This document shows, one piece after another, positions 12,050 through 23,884 of a stretch of DNA of 64,000 bases. Source of the DNA: Strobilurus pachycystidiatus (taxonomy: Eukaryota; Basidiomycota; Agaricomycetes; Agaricales; Physalacriaceae); NCBI GenBank assembly GCA_019915135.1, contig JAHLMK010000013.1, positions 1,426,001 to 1,490,000 of the forward strand. The letters are read 5' to 3'. Each line of letters opens with the position of its first letter. Positions within the stretch are counted from its first letter, which is position 1. Under the pieces are notes generated by a model. That model was given only the letters and a program-made list of their open reading frames with translations. It made no database searches and was not told where the DNA came from. A program made the position numbers and the translations under genes.

Positions 12050-13828
12050 CTACTGAGCAACCTCTCGCATGACGATATCACCCCCTTCTCGAGCCGGGGC
12101 ATCCTGGACTGCTCCTTCTGCTCGGGCACCCTCCTCAGCTGCGGCACCCTCCTCAGCTGCGGCACCCTCCTCAGCTGCGGCACCGAGGAGCCCGCGCGCC
12201 ATGAGGGCGTTGATTTGCCTATCATCGGGGAGGGTGTAGAGAGAGCGAGTTTCGTTGCCATATTGCTCCATAAAACTCGCGTCGTCAATCCTCAGGATGT
12301 GCCAGAGGTTCTCGATGTTGTCAACGATGTCGGCGTGATAGCGGTGGGGCATCATGACACTTTGATGTCGGAAAGACGCCTGTTCGGCGAGCGTCAGCCG
12401 CGTGTTGAAATAGTCGGGATCCAGGGCATCCAGTGCGACAGCCGTGGGCATGGTGGTGAGGGTTGGTGGCCGAAGAATCGTAGGATAGAAGCGCCCCGAA
12501 GCGGGCTGTGGTTCACCGGTACTGGAAGAAAAGCATCATCAGAAGATCATGAAAGATAATCGCATATAGCTCTGTACGTACCGTTCCCAGAAGTCCATAG
12601 CACGCCGATCGAGGTGATGAAGGACGCTGCTCAGGAGCGTATTCCGTCCCTTCTTAGCCTTCACTTCGAGATGGCCTTTCGGCGTGGGTTCCACCTCCTC
12701 GTCCTCCGAATGAACGTCCGGATTCTGCAGTGTATCGATCAAACGGAATAAACCCTCATGCGCCGCTGTAGAGGCACGATTCTCGCAAAGCTGCAAATGA
12801 GTTAGCAAGCAGGTAGCCACATTCGGGAGGAATTGGATACCACTTGGCGCCGAGCCAGCTTGCGCTAAGAAACATTGTCAGGAGATATACAGACATAGGG
12901 AAGAACGGACTGACTTGTTCCGCAGTATCACCCCCCTCGGGGGCTTGAAGAGGAGGAGAACCAATGGGTAAGTCTTCGTTCGGGCCAAATTCTCCCTGTT
13001 TGCTATCAGCAAGATAGTGCAGCAAAGGTGCAACACTCACCGCATCTTCAGAAGCCTCTCGATCCGTGCCGTCCAAATTGCGTTGCTGGTCAGGAGGAGG
13101 AGCATCAGCACCGCCAACACCAGGACCCTCGCCATCCCCAGAAGCTCCGTCCGCGCCTTGCTGGCCAGCAGGAGGAGGAGCAGCACCGCCAGCACCGGGA
13201 CCGTCGCTATCCCCAGGAGTTTCGGCCGCGCCTTGATGGCCAGCAGGAGCAGCACCGCCAGCACCGGGACCCTCGCCATCCCCAGGAGTTTCGGCGTCGT
13301 TCGCGTGGGAAGGAAGAGCCTTCTCGGCGGAGAGAGATTCGTCGGTGGGTTCAGCTGGCAAGACAGCAGGTCCTGGCGTGGGGGAGGAAGATTCGCGGGC
13401 TGCGGGTCCTGGCGTGGGAGAGGAAGATTCGCGGTCACCTTGGGCGGCGTAATTCTGCATGGAGGGTCCAATGAAAGAAAAGTTCTATGTGGAGGGGGCT
13501 GATCAATGGTGTGGCGACCGAGAGGTTATATCTCACTCACGGCGTTGGATGGACTTGGCAGAGGTAGAGGAGACCTCTGGTTGTGTGGAGAATCCTGCGG
13601 AGGGTTGGTTAGATAAACACGGTATATATTCGCGCAATCAAAACGCACCTGCGATTCCAGAGCGCGCCGACGAGTCCTAGTCACCATTGGACTCTGATCC
13701 GGTTTTGGTCTCTTCTCGTAGCGCCCACCATCTTCCCCTCCTGGGAGGGAACGTTTACGATCGCGAACTCTATCCGCCACACTTTCGTGAAGTTTGGCCA
13801 GGTCAACTTTAGGAAAAGAATCGGACAT
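12050..13828 (-). CDS. Gene A: unknown protein, paralogue of genes L and B
   Basis: The start MSDSFPKVDLAKLHES at 13828 lies about 105 bp from the inward motif of M2. At least six exons with short introns can be followed: an R/K-rich N-terminal exon; a low-complexity exon with GDGEGPGAGGAA-type repeats (13300-13090); GEFGPNEDLPIGSPP; then LCENRASTAAHEGLFRLID; then the C-terminal exon with LDPDYFNTRLTLAEQASF and FMEQYGNETRSLY, which matches the C-terminus of gene L. It ends in an AAAEEG hexapeptide repeat. The LTRFAPD core of L and B is not evident, so A may be a shortened paralogue. Function unknown. Confidence 0.55.
12129..12183. repeat. 18-bp tandem repeat in gene A
   Basis: Three copies of CCTCCTCAGCTGCGGCAC. 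They encode AAAEEG units near the C-terminus of gene A on the minus strand. Confidence 0.9.
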
Positions 13829-13931
13829 TGAGGATGGGAGTAGAAAGATGAAAGAGATACCTATGAAAGAGACACGCCTTTAAACCGTGTCTGTGGGCAT
13901 GCGGCGTGGCCATGTTGTATGATTACATATA

Positions 13932-14418
13932 CCGACATGGACTCTCCCTATAATCTTTTAGTTCCGGTGGCTTGAACTTGGATCTTACGAGCAAACATAC
14001 CTGTGTATTCATTCGATGACTTATTGTCCGCATACAGGCGGTATTCAGACGTTATTTCAGACGTTGTTCAGACGTCCCTCACATTGATGTTGGTGGTGCA
14101 AGGACAAGGGAAAAGAAGCCACGTGGATGCCAGGGGCATAACCAAATGCAGCCCAGAAGACGAAATCCGAAAGCCTCGGTTTTCTCGGATTTCGTCTTCT
14201 GGGCACTGCTTAGGCAGTTGCTCGACATACACGTGATCTTTTCCCACTTAGGTCCCTACCACGACGAAGTAAAGCAGCAAGCGGGGATGCACAGGTAAGC
14301 GCCCTCCCGCCCCACGTAGAATAGATTTTCTGTCAAAATGAATGATTTGTCAATGTTGAGACAACCTGAGAGCTCTGCGCTGCATGGCAGCTTAAAATTA
14401 TAGGGAGAGTCCAGGTCG
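13932..14418. promoter_or_regulatory. Module M2: divergent intergenic region with inverted end motifs
   Basis: Inverted counterpart of M1 with the same length (487 bp). The ends are CCGACATGGACTCTCCCT (13932-13949) facing gene A and AGGGAGAGTCCAGGTCG (14402-14418) facing the SPT5-like gene, whose ATG is 18 bp further on. The hairpin is central. The position directly before two divergent start codons favours a bidirectional promoter role, which is inferred. Confidence 0.6.
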
Positions 14419-14640
14419 CTAACGCCAATTTCTAGATGGACCTTATCAGCGGGCTCTTCGATATTGAAGCAGAAGAGACCATAGATGAGGAATGGGATGA
14501 GGAAGAAGAGGGTTCCGGCGAGCTGGGAGGTGCGTATATTGCAGTCCACGTAGTACATTGGCTCATCTGCTGCTAGACTTCATAGACGATGCCGCCGAGA
14601 CAGAGCACTTAGAAGCTGCACGCGTACCATCCTCATCCTC
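14083..14640. repeat. Right arm of ~0.55-kb inverted repeat
   Basis: Reverse complement of about 1445-1970. It includes the hairpin, most of the outward half of M2 and the first two exons of the SPT5-like gene. Confidence 0.8.
14151..14204. repeat. 20-bp-arm perfect hairpin at centre of M2
   Basis: Arms 14151-14170 and 14185-14204 are identical to those of the M1 hairpin. The 14-nt loop is the reverse complement of the M1 loop. Confidence 0.9.
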
Positions 14641-17600
14641 ATCCGACGTACCGCCCACAGCCCTCGACGGTGCTAGAACGCCTAGTCTCCCTTCTCTATC
14701 CGATGACTTGGACGCCGCTCATGACAGACACAGCTGGGTAGACCACTTGGCATCGCGTTATTCGTCTGGACAGGGCCCCAGCTCGCAGCATCCTGCTCCA
14801 CAAGCTCTGCCCGAGCATTCTCCCCTCGATCCCCTCATTCTCCAGCGGGTGTATACAGACCCTTTTCTTTCCATTGTCCTTCTGTATTGCAAGGTTAGCA
14901 CTTTTCTACTCGCTGCATAGTCATTCTAATGTCAAGGCTAGACTGGCTGCAAACCCGCTGTCCTCTCCCGTTTGCTCGCCGTGCAGTCATCCCGACCCAG
15001 CTTAAACATCCTCGCTGTCGTGCCTCATCCTCGAATGGATGGTATCTTCCTCCTAGTGGAACGCGATTTCAACCCCCAGATCGGCTACGCGCTCCAGGCG
15101 ATTCCTGCCTGCCTCAGATCGAACTTCTTTCCCCAAGTCTGGCACTCCATTGGCAAACCCCCTATCAACCCTCTTCCTTGGAGACGCTTCAATGTCTATA
15201 TTTCTCAAGTCGTCAATCATCCCTGCTTCGTCAAGACCATTCAACTTCCCTCTATCCCTTCCCTCGTGAACTACTGGGTTACGATTCCATCTGGATTGTA
15301 CAAGGGAGATGTCGGCCTGATAGCTGCACAGTTCATCCCCGACCAGGATGTGGCGAAGACAGAGGACGTGAAGAAGAAGTTCGATAGAGCGGACCACTTG
15401 GCGGCCGAGAAGAGGGAGGAGATCGCCGAACTGAGACGGCAGCAAGAAACGGAGCTGGCGGCTGCCCGGGAGAGAACCTTACGGGAGGTGGACGCGAAGA
15501 AGCAAGAAGCAGGGAAGGTACCCCAAAGAGCGGATGCGCGGCGTGCTTGGGTTGCGAAGAAGGCGATGTTGGATGAAGAGGTGAAAAAACTAGGGGATGC
15601 GTATGATGCACTAGCAGCGGAGGCGGCTCGCACGTTGGAAGAGAAACAAGCCCAGCTCCGCCAGGTCGAAAGCGATTGCGATGCCATGCGTAACCAGGCC
15701 GAAACTGAGAATCCCATGTGCACCATCCTCGTCGTTCCTCGCCCTCCCATGTCAGATCTCGATGACATGCCCGAGCAGGGAGTCGGGGAAGCTGTTGGGC
15801 ACATTCAGCCTACACAGACGGAGAAGAGAAACAAGAGGAAGAGGAAGGGTCTCGTCCATCGTCCATCACCTCGTCTCACCCCTCCAGGTAGTATTCCCCG
15901 AGCCGTCACCCAACAAATAGGGGAACACCGCCGGTACGAAGGTATCTCACATCGCATCTTCGACCACGATCTAGAGTTGGTTCATCTTCGTTTCTCCGTC
16001 ACACAACACCACCTCACAAACTGCATCGATCCCTCCCTTCTTAATCTCTTCCTCGCTTCGCAACACCCCACTCTCTGCTCTTTGCGCGCACATCCTGACG
16101 CATCCCTTCCCCGTCCCTCTAATTGGATCATGGGGTTTGGAGATCTCTTCGAGGACACGGAGACGAAGCAGGTGGGACGCCACACCTTGTCAAGTCGTTC
16201 TTTCATCGCAGGCGTAGAGCTTTACACCGACAATGGTGATTGCATCTGTGTTCCCAAACATCGTCTCATGAAGGTCGTAACAGTCGGTGATCTGGTCAGG
16301 TGTAGGTTGCCGAACGGGAGAGAAGCCGGTCCTGGGTTTGTGGTTGATATCTCGGAGAAGGGAGGACAGCGTCACGCTACGGTGGTTCTTCATCTTCACA
16401 ATGATAATAGGATAGAAGTCCAGGTTAGTACCATTTGCTCATCTACCCACCACGATTCCTCACACTCTCCAGTCTCTCCTTGTACACGTCAATTCTCTTC
16501 GCATAGTGGATCAGGCTTGGTACGGTGGGTCCGAGCCCGCCGAGACCCGTCGCCAACCCGTCTTCTTGGGGTTTACTGGTCCGACGCCGTGGCTAGGCCG
16601 CAAAGTCATGGTCAATCTGGAAGGTGACCCTCACAACAAAGAACAAGCCGTCGTCAAGGATGTACTTTTGGACAAGCCGGGCCAAGGACTCCTCTTGCGT
16701 CGTTTCAACCAGGATACGCATAAAGTCATCGAACGTACATACACGAACGGTTTACGGATCCAGGTCCAGTTCACCATGGTTCGGCCTCAGTTCCCCCCCA
16801 TCGAAGTGTATCATTATGAAGACATTCGGGATTGGGAGTACGTATATTAGCTCAGCTGTTGTGCCCTGAACTCTAAACAATCTCCTTTTCTCTAGTACTA
16901 TGTGGCCCCTTCGAATCGCATGCCCTCTTCTCCCCAGCCAGACTGCTTTTGCGGGTCCTTTGGAAGAACGAGTGAAAGAATGGAATCACGCTTGGACTTG
17001 GGAGCCTGAAGACATCGCATATCGTTCTCCGTGGTATAGCAAGAAAGATGCTCTCAAAGGCCCCGCCGCATTTGCACAAAAACTGCGCGACAACGATCCC
17101 ACCCTCCTCTCCCGACGTCCCCGCTTTCCGCCTCCCCCTGTACCCCTCGTGAGGGCAGTCTTTGACAAAGATCACTGGCTAAAGGATCCTACTCTGCGGG
17201 ACTTCCGCTTCGAGGTTTTATATAAAGCTCTTGAAAAGGACACAAGGCAGGAAGCAGGCGGCTTCAAGAAGAGGAAGACGGAAGATGAGAAAGACGGTGT
17301 TCGACTCTTTGCCGTGCTCACAGACAATCCCGGCGGTTCACATCTTCCTCTTGCACTTTTACGTTGTGCCGTTCGAACCCTCAATCCACAGAAAAATGGT
17401 GTTCTTACCCCCGAGCTCTGTGAGCCCATACACCCTGGTGGGCGATACGGCCGTAATTATCGGATATACGCATTTCGGGGTCCTAACAAAGGACAGTTCA
17501 TGCGTCCCTACGACTATCTACAACTTCCTGACGGTGCACATCATCATGTCGGTGTATGGATCGGAGCTGTCGCGGGTGGACGCGACATTGCCCACGAGGA

Positions 17601-17739
17601 GGAGGAGCAGGATGACGGGCAGCACGCCCACATTTCTATCTCTTTCCGCGACGAAGACTCGGTCCTCGTGAAGGATACAAGGGAAGAGATCTTGGCGAAT
17701 GTAGATTGGGACCGTGTACGAACCAAACGAGGACACTAG
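14436..17739 (+). CDS. SPT5-like (NGN/KOW) protein, intact copy
   Basis: Related by motif to SPT5/NusG transcription elongation factors, which bind RNA polymerase II as a clamp. Exons 14436-14529, 14577-14893, 14942-16423, 16515-16837 and 16896-17739 join in frame to 1019 residues. Residues 1-40 are acidic, as in SPT5. An NGN-like segment follows from about residue 138 (TGCKPAVLSRLLAV). A KOW-like YWVTIPSGLYKGDVG is near residue 248, then a coiled coil at about 285-390, a second KOW-like VGDLVRCRLPNG, and a third (WLGRKVMVNLEG) in exon 4. The C-terminal exon has YAFRGPNKGQFMRP near residue 930, a block shared with the SPT5-like gene at 30495-33635. No SPT5 C-terminal heptad repeat is seen. 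It is likely not the housekeeping SPT5. It diverges from gene A across M2. Confidence 0.65.
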
Positions 17740-18233
17740 AGCGAAATAGAATAGATTGTTGTGTACGTCAGTGTACCATTCATACTGAATACGGACCATT
17801 AATACCGCACTTTATATTGTATCGATACGAGCAATGGCATCTTATTCGTTGTAGCCCCCGCGGGACGGCCAAGAATAACGTTTCGGGCGAAACCCAAGGC
17901 AGCTACCTCAGTTGTAGCATTGGGGTAACCATGGTACGGACATCGATTATGTACTTGATTTACCGCTACTGACAGTTCCATTCTCAAGAAGGCCCGATAC
18001 GATTTACGGTTGCACAAGATACAGTAACTGATGATACAAGTAGACGAGAGTCACAAGGTGTGTACAGTTGTTAAATACAGAATGTGGGTTGACTAGATAC
18101 AGATAAGATGCAACAAACAAAGCATTCTACAACAAGAGACGAAGAGATCAAGAAAGGGATGTGATTGATGGTCATGTCAGTCGAGTGTACTGAAGACATT
18201 CAGTCAGAGTAACAGGGTCAAGAATTGCACATA
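17740..18233. other. Intergenic, no gene seen
   Basis: 3' flank of the SPT5-like gene. Short stems such as CGTTTCGGGCGAAACC (17878-17893) occur. No supported coding region. Confidence 0.4.
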
Positions 18234-19700
18234 CTACGAGCCAAGGAAGGTCGGAAGCTCCAAACTTGAGATGTTTATGGGATCCTGAGGATATTGAAAG
18301 ACTCCGCCGACATCGTCCCAAAACATTTCACCAAGGTACGCCATGCTGTTTGGTTCATAGATTGCAGCGTGGGCAGGTAGACGGTATTCGGGGGAGAGAC
18401 GGCTGCTTAACAGTCAACGGCTGGTGCAAGGAAGGAAAGAAACATCACTGACTAGAAAACAAGCAGTGCCCGGCGGTCTCCTTCGTCATTGCTACGCACT
18501 ACTCGTCGAAGTGCGCGTCCCCAACGGCCAACGGTGGTGAGAAGTTGTATGGCGTGCGTAGCAAGCCGTCGTGCTTCCGCGATAGTGCGTCCGTTCGTCT
18601 CACCGTAACATGATAGGATGACACAACCTTGGTTGTTAGCTACTGCTTGTGGTACTCGATGGGCCCCCGGGATGTCAATGGGGGCAGACATAGTCTTCAA
18701 AGGACTGCGATCAAAGGGAAGATGAACGAAGTTGAATCTACAGCACTGTGGGTACAAGACTGCATCAAAAAGGTCGAAATGCACTGACTGGAGTTCAGAA
18801 CGAGAAAATGTCGGCAGTCACTTAGGATTGTAACCGTGACCTTCAAGCCCAAATTTCAGGTGAGTACGACAGCTGTTCAGAAGGATCGAAAACACTGACG
18901 GAAATCCAGATCTAACGATCCCCGACGGTAGATCAACTAAACGAGAAAGGCAGAGGGATAGGCCACCCACGTCGAAAACTAGCTCAGCAACAGGTCTATG
19001 AACAACGGTCAGTGTTATCGTTATGACAATTTAAAGCACTGACACGATGACGGGAGTAGAGTTTTTCGGGTAGGCGAAAATGAATTGTGCGCTCAAGTCT
19101 CGACAGCGTACGTAAAACGAGCAGATGGGATACACGCGTGGATTGCGCTGGGGAACGATGGACCGCGAAGGGCGATCTTGGAGGCGGGAAGGGTTCAGAG
19201 GTAGGTTGATGGGGAGGAAATGGGCTGTGAGGCGTCTTTGGGAGTGCAGATGGGATAGGGTGCGCTGCGTGGTGGCGATTGTTGAGCAGACGACCCCAGA
19301 ATCAAATCGTTACGCACCTCCCTGTGTCTCGTCAATGCGTCGAACTGCCGGACTAGATTCCGGGCGCCTGGGGCAATGGGCGGTCTTGCGCGCCTGTAGG
19401 AGCTACCACGGGGGCGCTGTGGGCAGACGTCGTCCGTATGGTCGTCCTTATGGTCGTCCGTATGTCGGGGCGGCCACGGTCGACGATGCTGGACGAATAT
19501 GGTGGGAAGAGATGATATGGCAAGGAGTGGCCGGCTTGGACAACGAGTACAAACACGGTTCGCAGCCACGGCTGTGGCTATCCCGGCGGCAGACAGCGCA
19601 CGACGACGTTCTCAAATTTCTCGAGTTCGAAATCAACGGGATGGACGGGCGCGCGTCGGTGGGGCGGCACATCGATGGCGGCGTCTATAGCCGGCTGGCC
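18234..19700 (-). CDS. Unknown multi-exon minus-strand gene or remnant
   Basis: Several coding-like segments lie in order on the minus strand, separated by plausible splice sites. They are LNSRNLRTSS/VLVVQAGHSLPYHLF around 19670-19490, MSAPIDIPGAHRVPQAVANN (about 18690), and a last exon LAYLGEMFWDDVGGVFQYP ending LPTFLGS with a stop at 18234. An acceptor TTTTCTAG precedes 18450. I do not recognise a family, and the exon chain is incomplete. Plus-strand frames over the same DNA look like shadows. Confidence 0.3.
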
Positions 19701-19719
19701 ATCAAGTATCAATAGATAT

Positions 19720-20569
19720 TAAAATCAATTACAAAATCAATTATCATTCATATTTATCTACGAGCTGGTTCGTTTGTGTATCATACGGCCCGTTATGACG
19801 CTGCCAAGCTGACTTTGAAGTGCCGGATACATCCGACAACCGGCTGAAACGTCAGGTCGCGTCCAGGTGAGTGCAGGACGAGTCTGACTCGTTCCTTTCG
19901 GAACGAGGTGGCGAATGCCCCCGGTGGAAGGAGGATCATGAAATATTGCAGGTCATGGAGGAGTGAGATAAGTGAGCGGCGGTGCTAGTGACAGAGACGG
20001 ACTCAAGCAGGCGATGCGACGCGTAGTCAATGAGTGTGGCAAGGCAGCGATAGAACGCTGACAATCGGCACAGAGGAGGACGAGCAGTAGATTGAATGGA
20101 TCAAAGGAGTGTGTAGCAGCGGCTTGATTCGCGGGCAACCAAAACAGGACAAGCGTATCACTTTCAGCCGATGGCCGCGTCGTCCACGATTCCATCGATT
20201 CATCCCTGCGTTGTCTTGAAGACCAAAACTTTGCTCGTTCGCGATCCTCCTTGACCGCCTGAAGTGACTTAGCGGTGCCGCGCTGCTGGTATTCGATATG
20301 AGATTAGAGGATATTAACCAGGTCCCAAGGATATGCACACAATAAAAGGAGAAGAAGGTGACAGGTATCTAGGTCATGGTCATGGTCGTTTTCAAAACAG
20401 GCTGAGACTGAGACTCTGCGGGGCCGGGACGCCGGTCCGACCCATCACGCACGTGCCGTTAAGTTTCCAAGTCACTTACGTACTCACGGCGACCAAGGTC
20501 AAGATCCCGCCACCGTTTGCGCATCCCGCCACCATTTACGCATCCCGTCACATAGCGCATCCGTCTTAT
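19720..20569. other. Intergenic, no gene seen
   Basis: AT-rich start, then mixed sequence; no supported coding region. It probably contains the promoter of the kinase-like gene that follows. Confidence 0.4.
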
Positions 20570-22784
20570 ATGTCAGCTTCCTCGGACGACGAGCTGGGAT
20601 TCATTATTGGGGCTCATTTCGCGTCTCTTGCAGCTGGCGGGACTTCTCCTGACCCCAGGTATGACTCGCGAGCACCACCACCGCCGACATCGCCGCGGGT
20701 ACTCTTTGAAAAAATCTTGTCTTTCACACAGGACTATATGGGGCCTGATCCGGAGGCGGAGCAGCCACACCCCGAGTCGCCAATGTCGCTTCTGGACCGA
20801 CATATACAGGAGACACTTGTCTTGAAGCGTATCGAGTATCTACCGTCCCTCGTCGATTCCCTCCTTCGATACTCTGACGGAATCCTTCATTCTTTCTGGG
20901 CAAATAAGTATTATGTATCAACCGCGAAACTGGGCGAGCCGTGTCATCGGCATCACCGCGTCTCGTCGGCGTCCTCGGTCGCAGCTGCTCGTTCCAGTAT
21001 GGCACTCCGGGCTTTACAGTTGGCATCCATAATCTCACTACACCCCAATGACGCCGAAATACTTCCCCTGGTGACCTTGATGTCTGATGACCGTGTCGTT
21101 GATCCGACGCCATTTTTCTCCCAATGTCTCTCTCTCGAAATCAGTCAACGTACAGAAGATGACCTTCGCAGTCGGTCGCTGGTGTCCTTGCTCAGACATC
21201 ACACACCGCTTCTGTCTGTCTGGGATACATTCAGTCTTCCAGGGGTTGGAGTTCTACAGGACATGGAAAAGCTCTTTAAAATGCCATTCCCTTGGAAACT
21301 TTGCTCTACGGTCGGTCACCGTCCGGCAATAACTTCCAAACGTTCCTCTCAAGATGCGCCTGAGACGATTTGGACCCTACCTCAGGTCCAATGGACACCG
21401 TTACGATCCTTCATGTATTCATATGATCTGACGGGCGGGAAGCGCCGCCTCGCAAAGCAAGGACGGAGTGACAAAATCACCCGCGGCGACGTGCTTTGGC
21501 CTCCGGCGTCGAAGGATGACGATGATGTCGGTCCTGCCGATTTCTTGACTCGGGTGAGTAGCTATGACTTCAGTAGTTTTCTGGTGTTTGAACGCGACAT
21601 CAATTAGTCGTGGATTCGTGCTGTCGAGTCAGACTGTTCCATCCTTGTATTGGATGCAGGGAATTCTCTTCGGATTGGCATACGGCACAGAGCGCGGCAA
21701 ACGTTGTTCTTGTCTGATGTTGTTGATCTCGGAGGCCATTCTGGGCAGGGCACCCATCATCCTCCCATGAAGATCATCTTTGCTATCATTCTGGCAGCGA
21801 TCCACGATGCGCACATGCGCTTACCGTCACTCAAGGATCCTCCGAATGCTCGGCTCTCGCGCAAACGAGCTCTCAGCGATGTGGTCAAGCAGCCGGCACT
21901 GCAACGGTCGAAACAGCGTTTGTCCGATAATCGTGGCATGACGAAGGACGTATACATTGGATCTGAGTCGTTTGGGGTGAGCCATTTCATCGATCGAGCC
22001 GTGTCATTGTAAGCAGTCCTCCTTAGACGATTCTGGAAATGGCATCTATGCGAGATGCCTTGCTTCTCTATTTCGAGTACGGCATCTATGCTTCCCCCGC
22101 GCCGTTATACTTGACGAGAGAGTCTGCATCATCTCATGTCGGCGATACGCTCCGTCACGACCAGTCCATCGTCCTCCGCATTCTTGAAAAAGTCGGGAAA
22201 GGTGCGGTCGGTGATGTATATCGCGGGAGGTTGTGACTCCCTATCTCGTCCTCGCGGACTCAGATCTCGGAGCGTCTTGTGGTTGTCAAGCTGGCCAGAA
22301 ACGCAAAGGGAGAGGATGCATTGCGGCACGAATACTCCATCTATCAGTTGCTGTCACACTCGGCGGAACTGGCTCGTGGCATCGCACCGTGTCTTGGCCT
22401 TTTCGAGAGTTGCGAGTCTCAACACACCGTCCTGATGCTTGGCGACTGTGGACAAACGTTGGCGCTTCGGACCGGCAAATACGAGCCGGCGGTGACAGTA
22501 TCAGCTGAAGAGAGGTACGTACGCGTGAATTAGGGATTGGCGGATCCTTCTGACGCTTGTTCAGGAAAGAATACAAACGCATCCTCAGGGAAATCCATGA
22601 AACAGATGTCCTTCACGGGGACATTCGTACATGGAATATGGTCACTGCTCAAGACGGCGAGGTTGCTTTGATTGACTTTGATCGCGCGCGCTTGAGTCCT
22701 ACCAGGGAGGAATTCGAGAGTGAGAGGGCACGTCTGAACACACTGTTGAATGGAGAATCAGTAGACCACGACTCTCCCATATAG
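20570..22784 (+). CDS. Atypical protein kinase-like gene with unknown N-terminal domain
   Basis: The start MSASSDDELGFIIGAHFAS lies at 20570. Exons 20570-21553, 21608-about 21976 and 22028 onward join in phase 0. The first ~450 residues are of unknown family. The C-terminal part has a glycine-loop-like VGKGAVGDVYRG, a VVVKLARNAKGE lysine strand, a catalytic VLHGDIRTWNMV (HGD...N) and ALIDFDRARL, with DFD in place of DFG. Such small atypical kinases are abundant in basidiomycetes; their substrates are unknown. Around 22230 the frame hits TGA straight after VYRGR. Either a 48-bp intron with a GTATAT donor removes it at some cost to the glycine-loop region, or this copy carries a frameshift. Confidence 0.6.
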
Positions 22785-23350
22785 ATATAAGCTGGACCGT
22801 ATCATGCCACCTGTAGGCCTATTCAACATCATCGTCTGTCACTACCGTGAACTTCTCAAATGAGTCCGAGCATGTCAAGTGCAGTGGGAAACGGTCATCT
22901 GCCGCTTATGTATGATCTTCTCCCTCTCCTTGCCAGTCTGGAAGACGATCATTGGAGATTGGATGGTGAGAAGAATGTGCGTACCTTTGCTGTTGAAGAC
23001 GTCTAGACCAGCTCGTCAGCCCTAGGCTGTAGGTCGACCTGCCAGTTACCAATGCTAATTTGCCGGCGTTATGCATAGAGGCATATCCGAAATGTTTGAA
23101 AGAGATACGATGCTACTGATTTCGACCAGCCAAGAGGGCCAAGGCACCAAATTGCTCCTTTTCTCCCCGTAGATCGCCTTGTTTTGACTGCGATAGCAGG
23201 CCGCTCCGAGACGTACGCAGGACGACGATCTTCAATATGCTGTGGAAGGGGTCGTCATGCCATCTGCGCTGATCCGTCTACAGGACCATCCGGTGTAACG
23301 ACGATCCATCACCACTTATTCATTTGGGATGAGGATCAGAGGCCGACACC
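22785..23350. other. Intergenic, no gene seen
   Basis: Unsupported short frames only. The region leads into the promoter of the small gene at 23489. Confidence 0.4.
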
Positions 23351-23357
23351 TATAAAG
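23351..23357 (+). promoter_or_regulatory. TATA box of the small gene at 23489
   Basis: TATAAAG, followed by a CT/CA-rich leader and an ATG about 130 bp downstream. This is typical of strongly expressed basidiomycete genes. Confidence 0.55.
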
Positions 23358-23488
23358 CTGGGGCGACCTGGGGCTGTAGTCTTCACAATATCTCACAACA
23401 TCCCACATTTTTCAACATCCCTCTCACCACCTAGTACGTCACACAGATTATCTCGCCTTCAGTTTTTCACTCCCGATATCCAGTCAAC

Positions 23489-23874
23489 ATGAGCACTGCG
23501 TGCAGCATCTACGACCTTCAGAAATACCTCCAGGACTACAAGCGTACCCTGACCGCCAGCTATCATCATCCCGAGACCTTACGGATGGTCGATAGGTGCG
23601 TCCTGATTCGGTACGCTGATGTGTTGCCTAACGTGTAAATGTAAAGACTCCTTGAGAGAGCGAACCAGTTCTGCTACGACCACCCGGACGAAGCCGCGAT
23701 CACGAACTCGCGCGATCGTGTGGCCATACTCATGACATTTAAAGATGAATGGAGGCTGAGGGTCCAGCTTTGGCTTGTCATGGACACCATTCAGGTGAGT
23801 AACTTTAATCGATCTGCAGAACGTGTCTGACAATCATTGACTCGGCGCCTTGATAGTGTCAGCCTTACTGGTGA
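23489..23874 (+). CDS. Small unknown protein (~90 aa), three exons
   Basis: Exons 23489-23595, 23647-23794 and 23857-23874 have GT-AG introns of 51 and 62 bp and join in frame. The product starts MSTACSIYDLQKYLQDYKRT, contains ERANQFCYDHPDEA and ends in TIQCQPYW. It looks helical and soluble, with no signal peptide. A later acceptor (before 23885) would give a different ~22-residue tail. The clear TATA box, leader and intron signals support a real gene. Family not recognised. Confidence 0.5.
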
Positions 23875-23884
23875 ACTCAATAGC

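Noticed and set aside
13017..13502. Two overlapping plus-strand frames and a second minus frame
   Set aside because: Shadows of the GC-rich repeats in gene A.
19125..19715. 196-codon plus-strand frame
   Set aside because: Low-quality composition (Arg/Trp/Gly-rich), and minus-strand segments with splice sites explain the region better.
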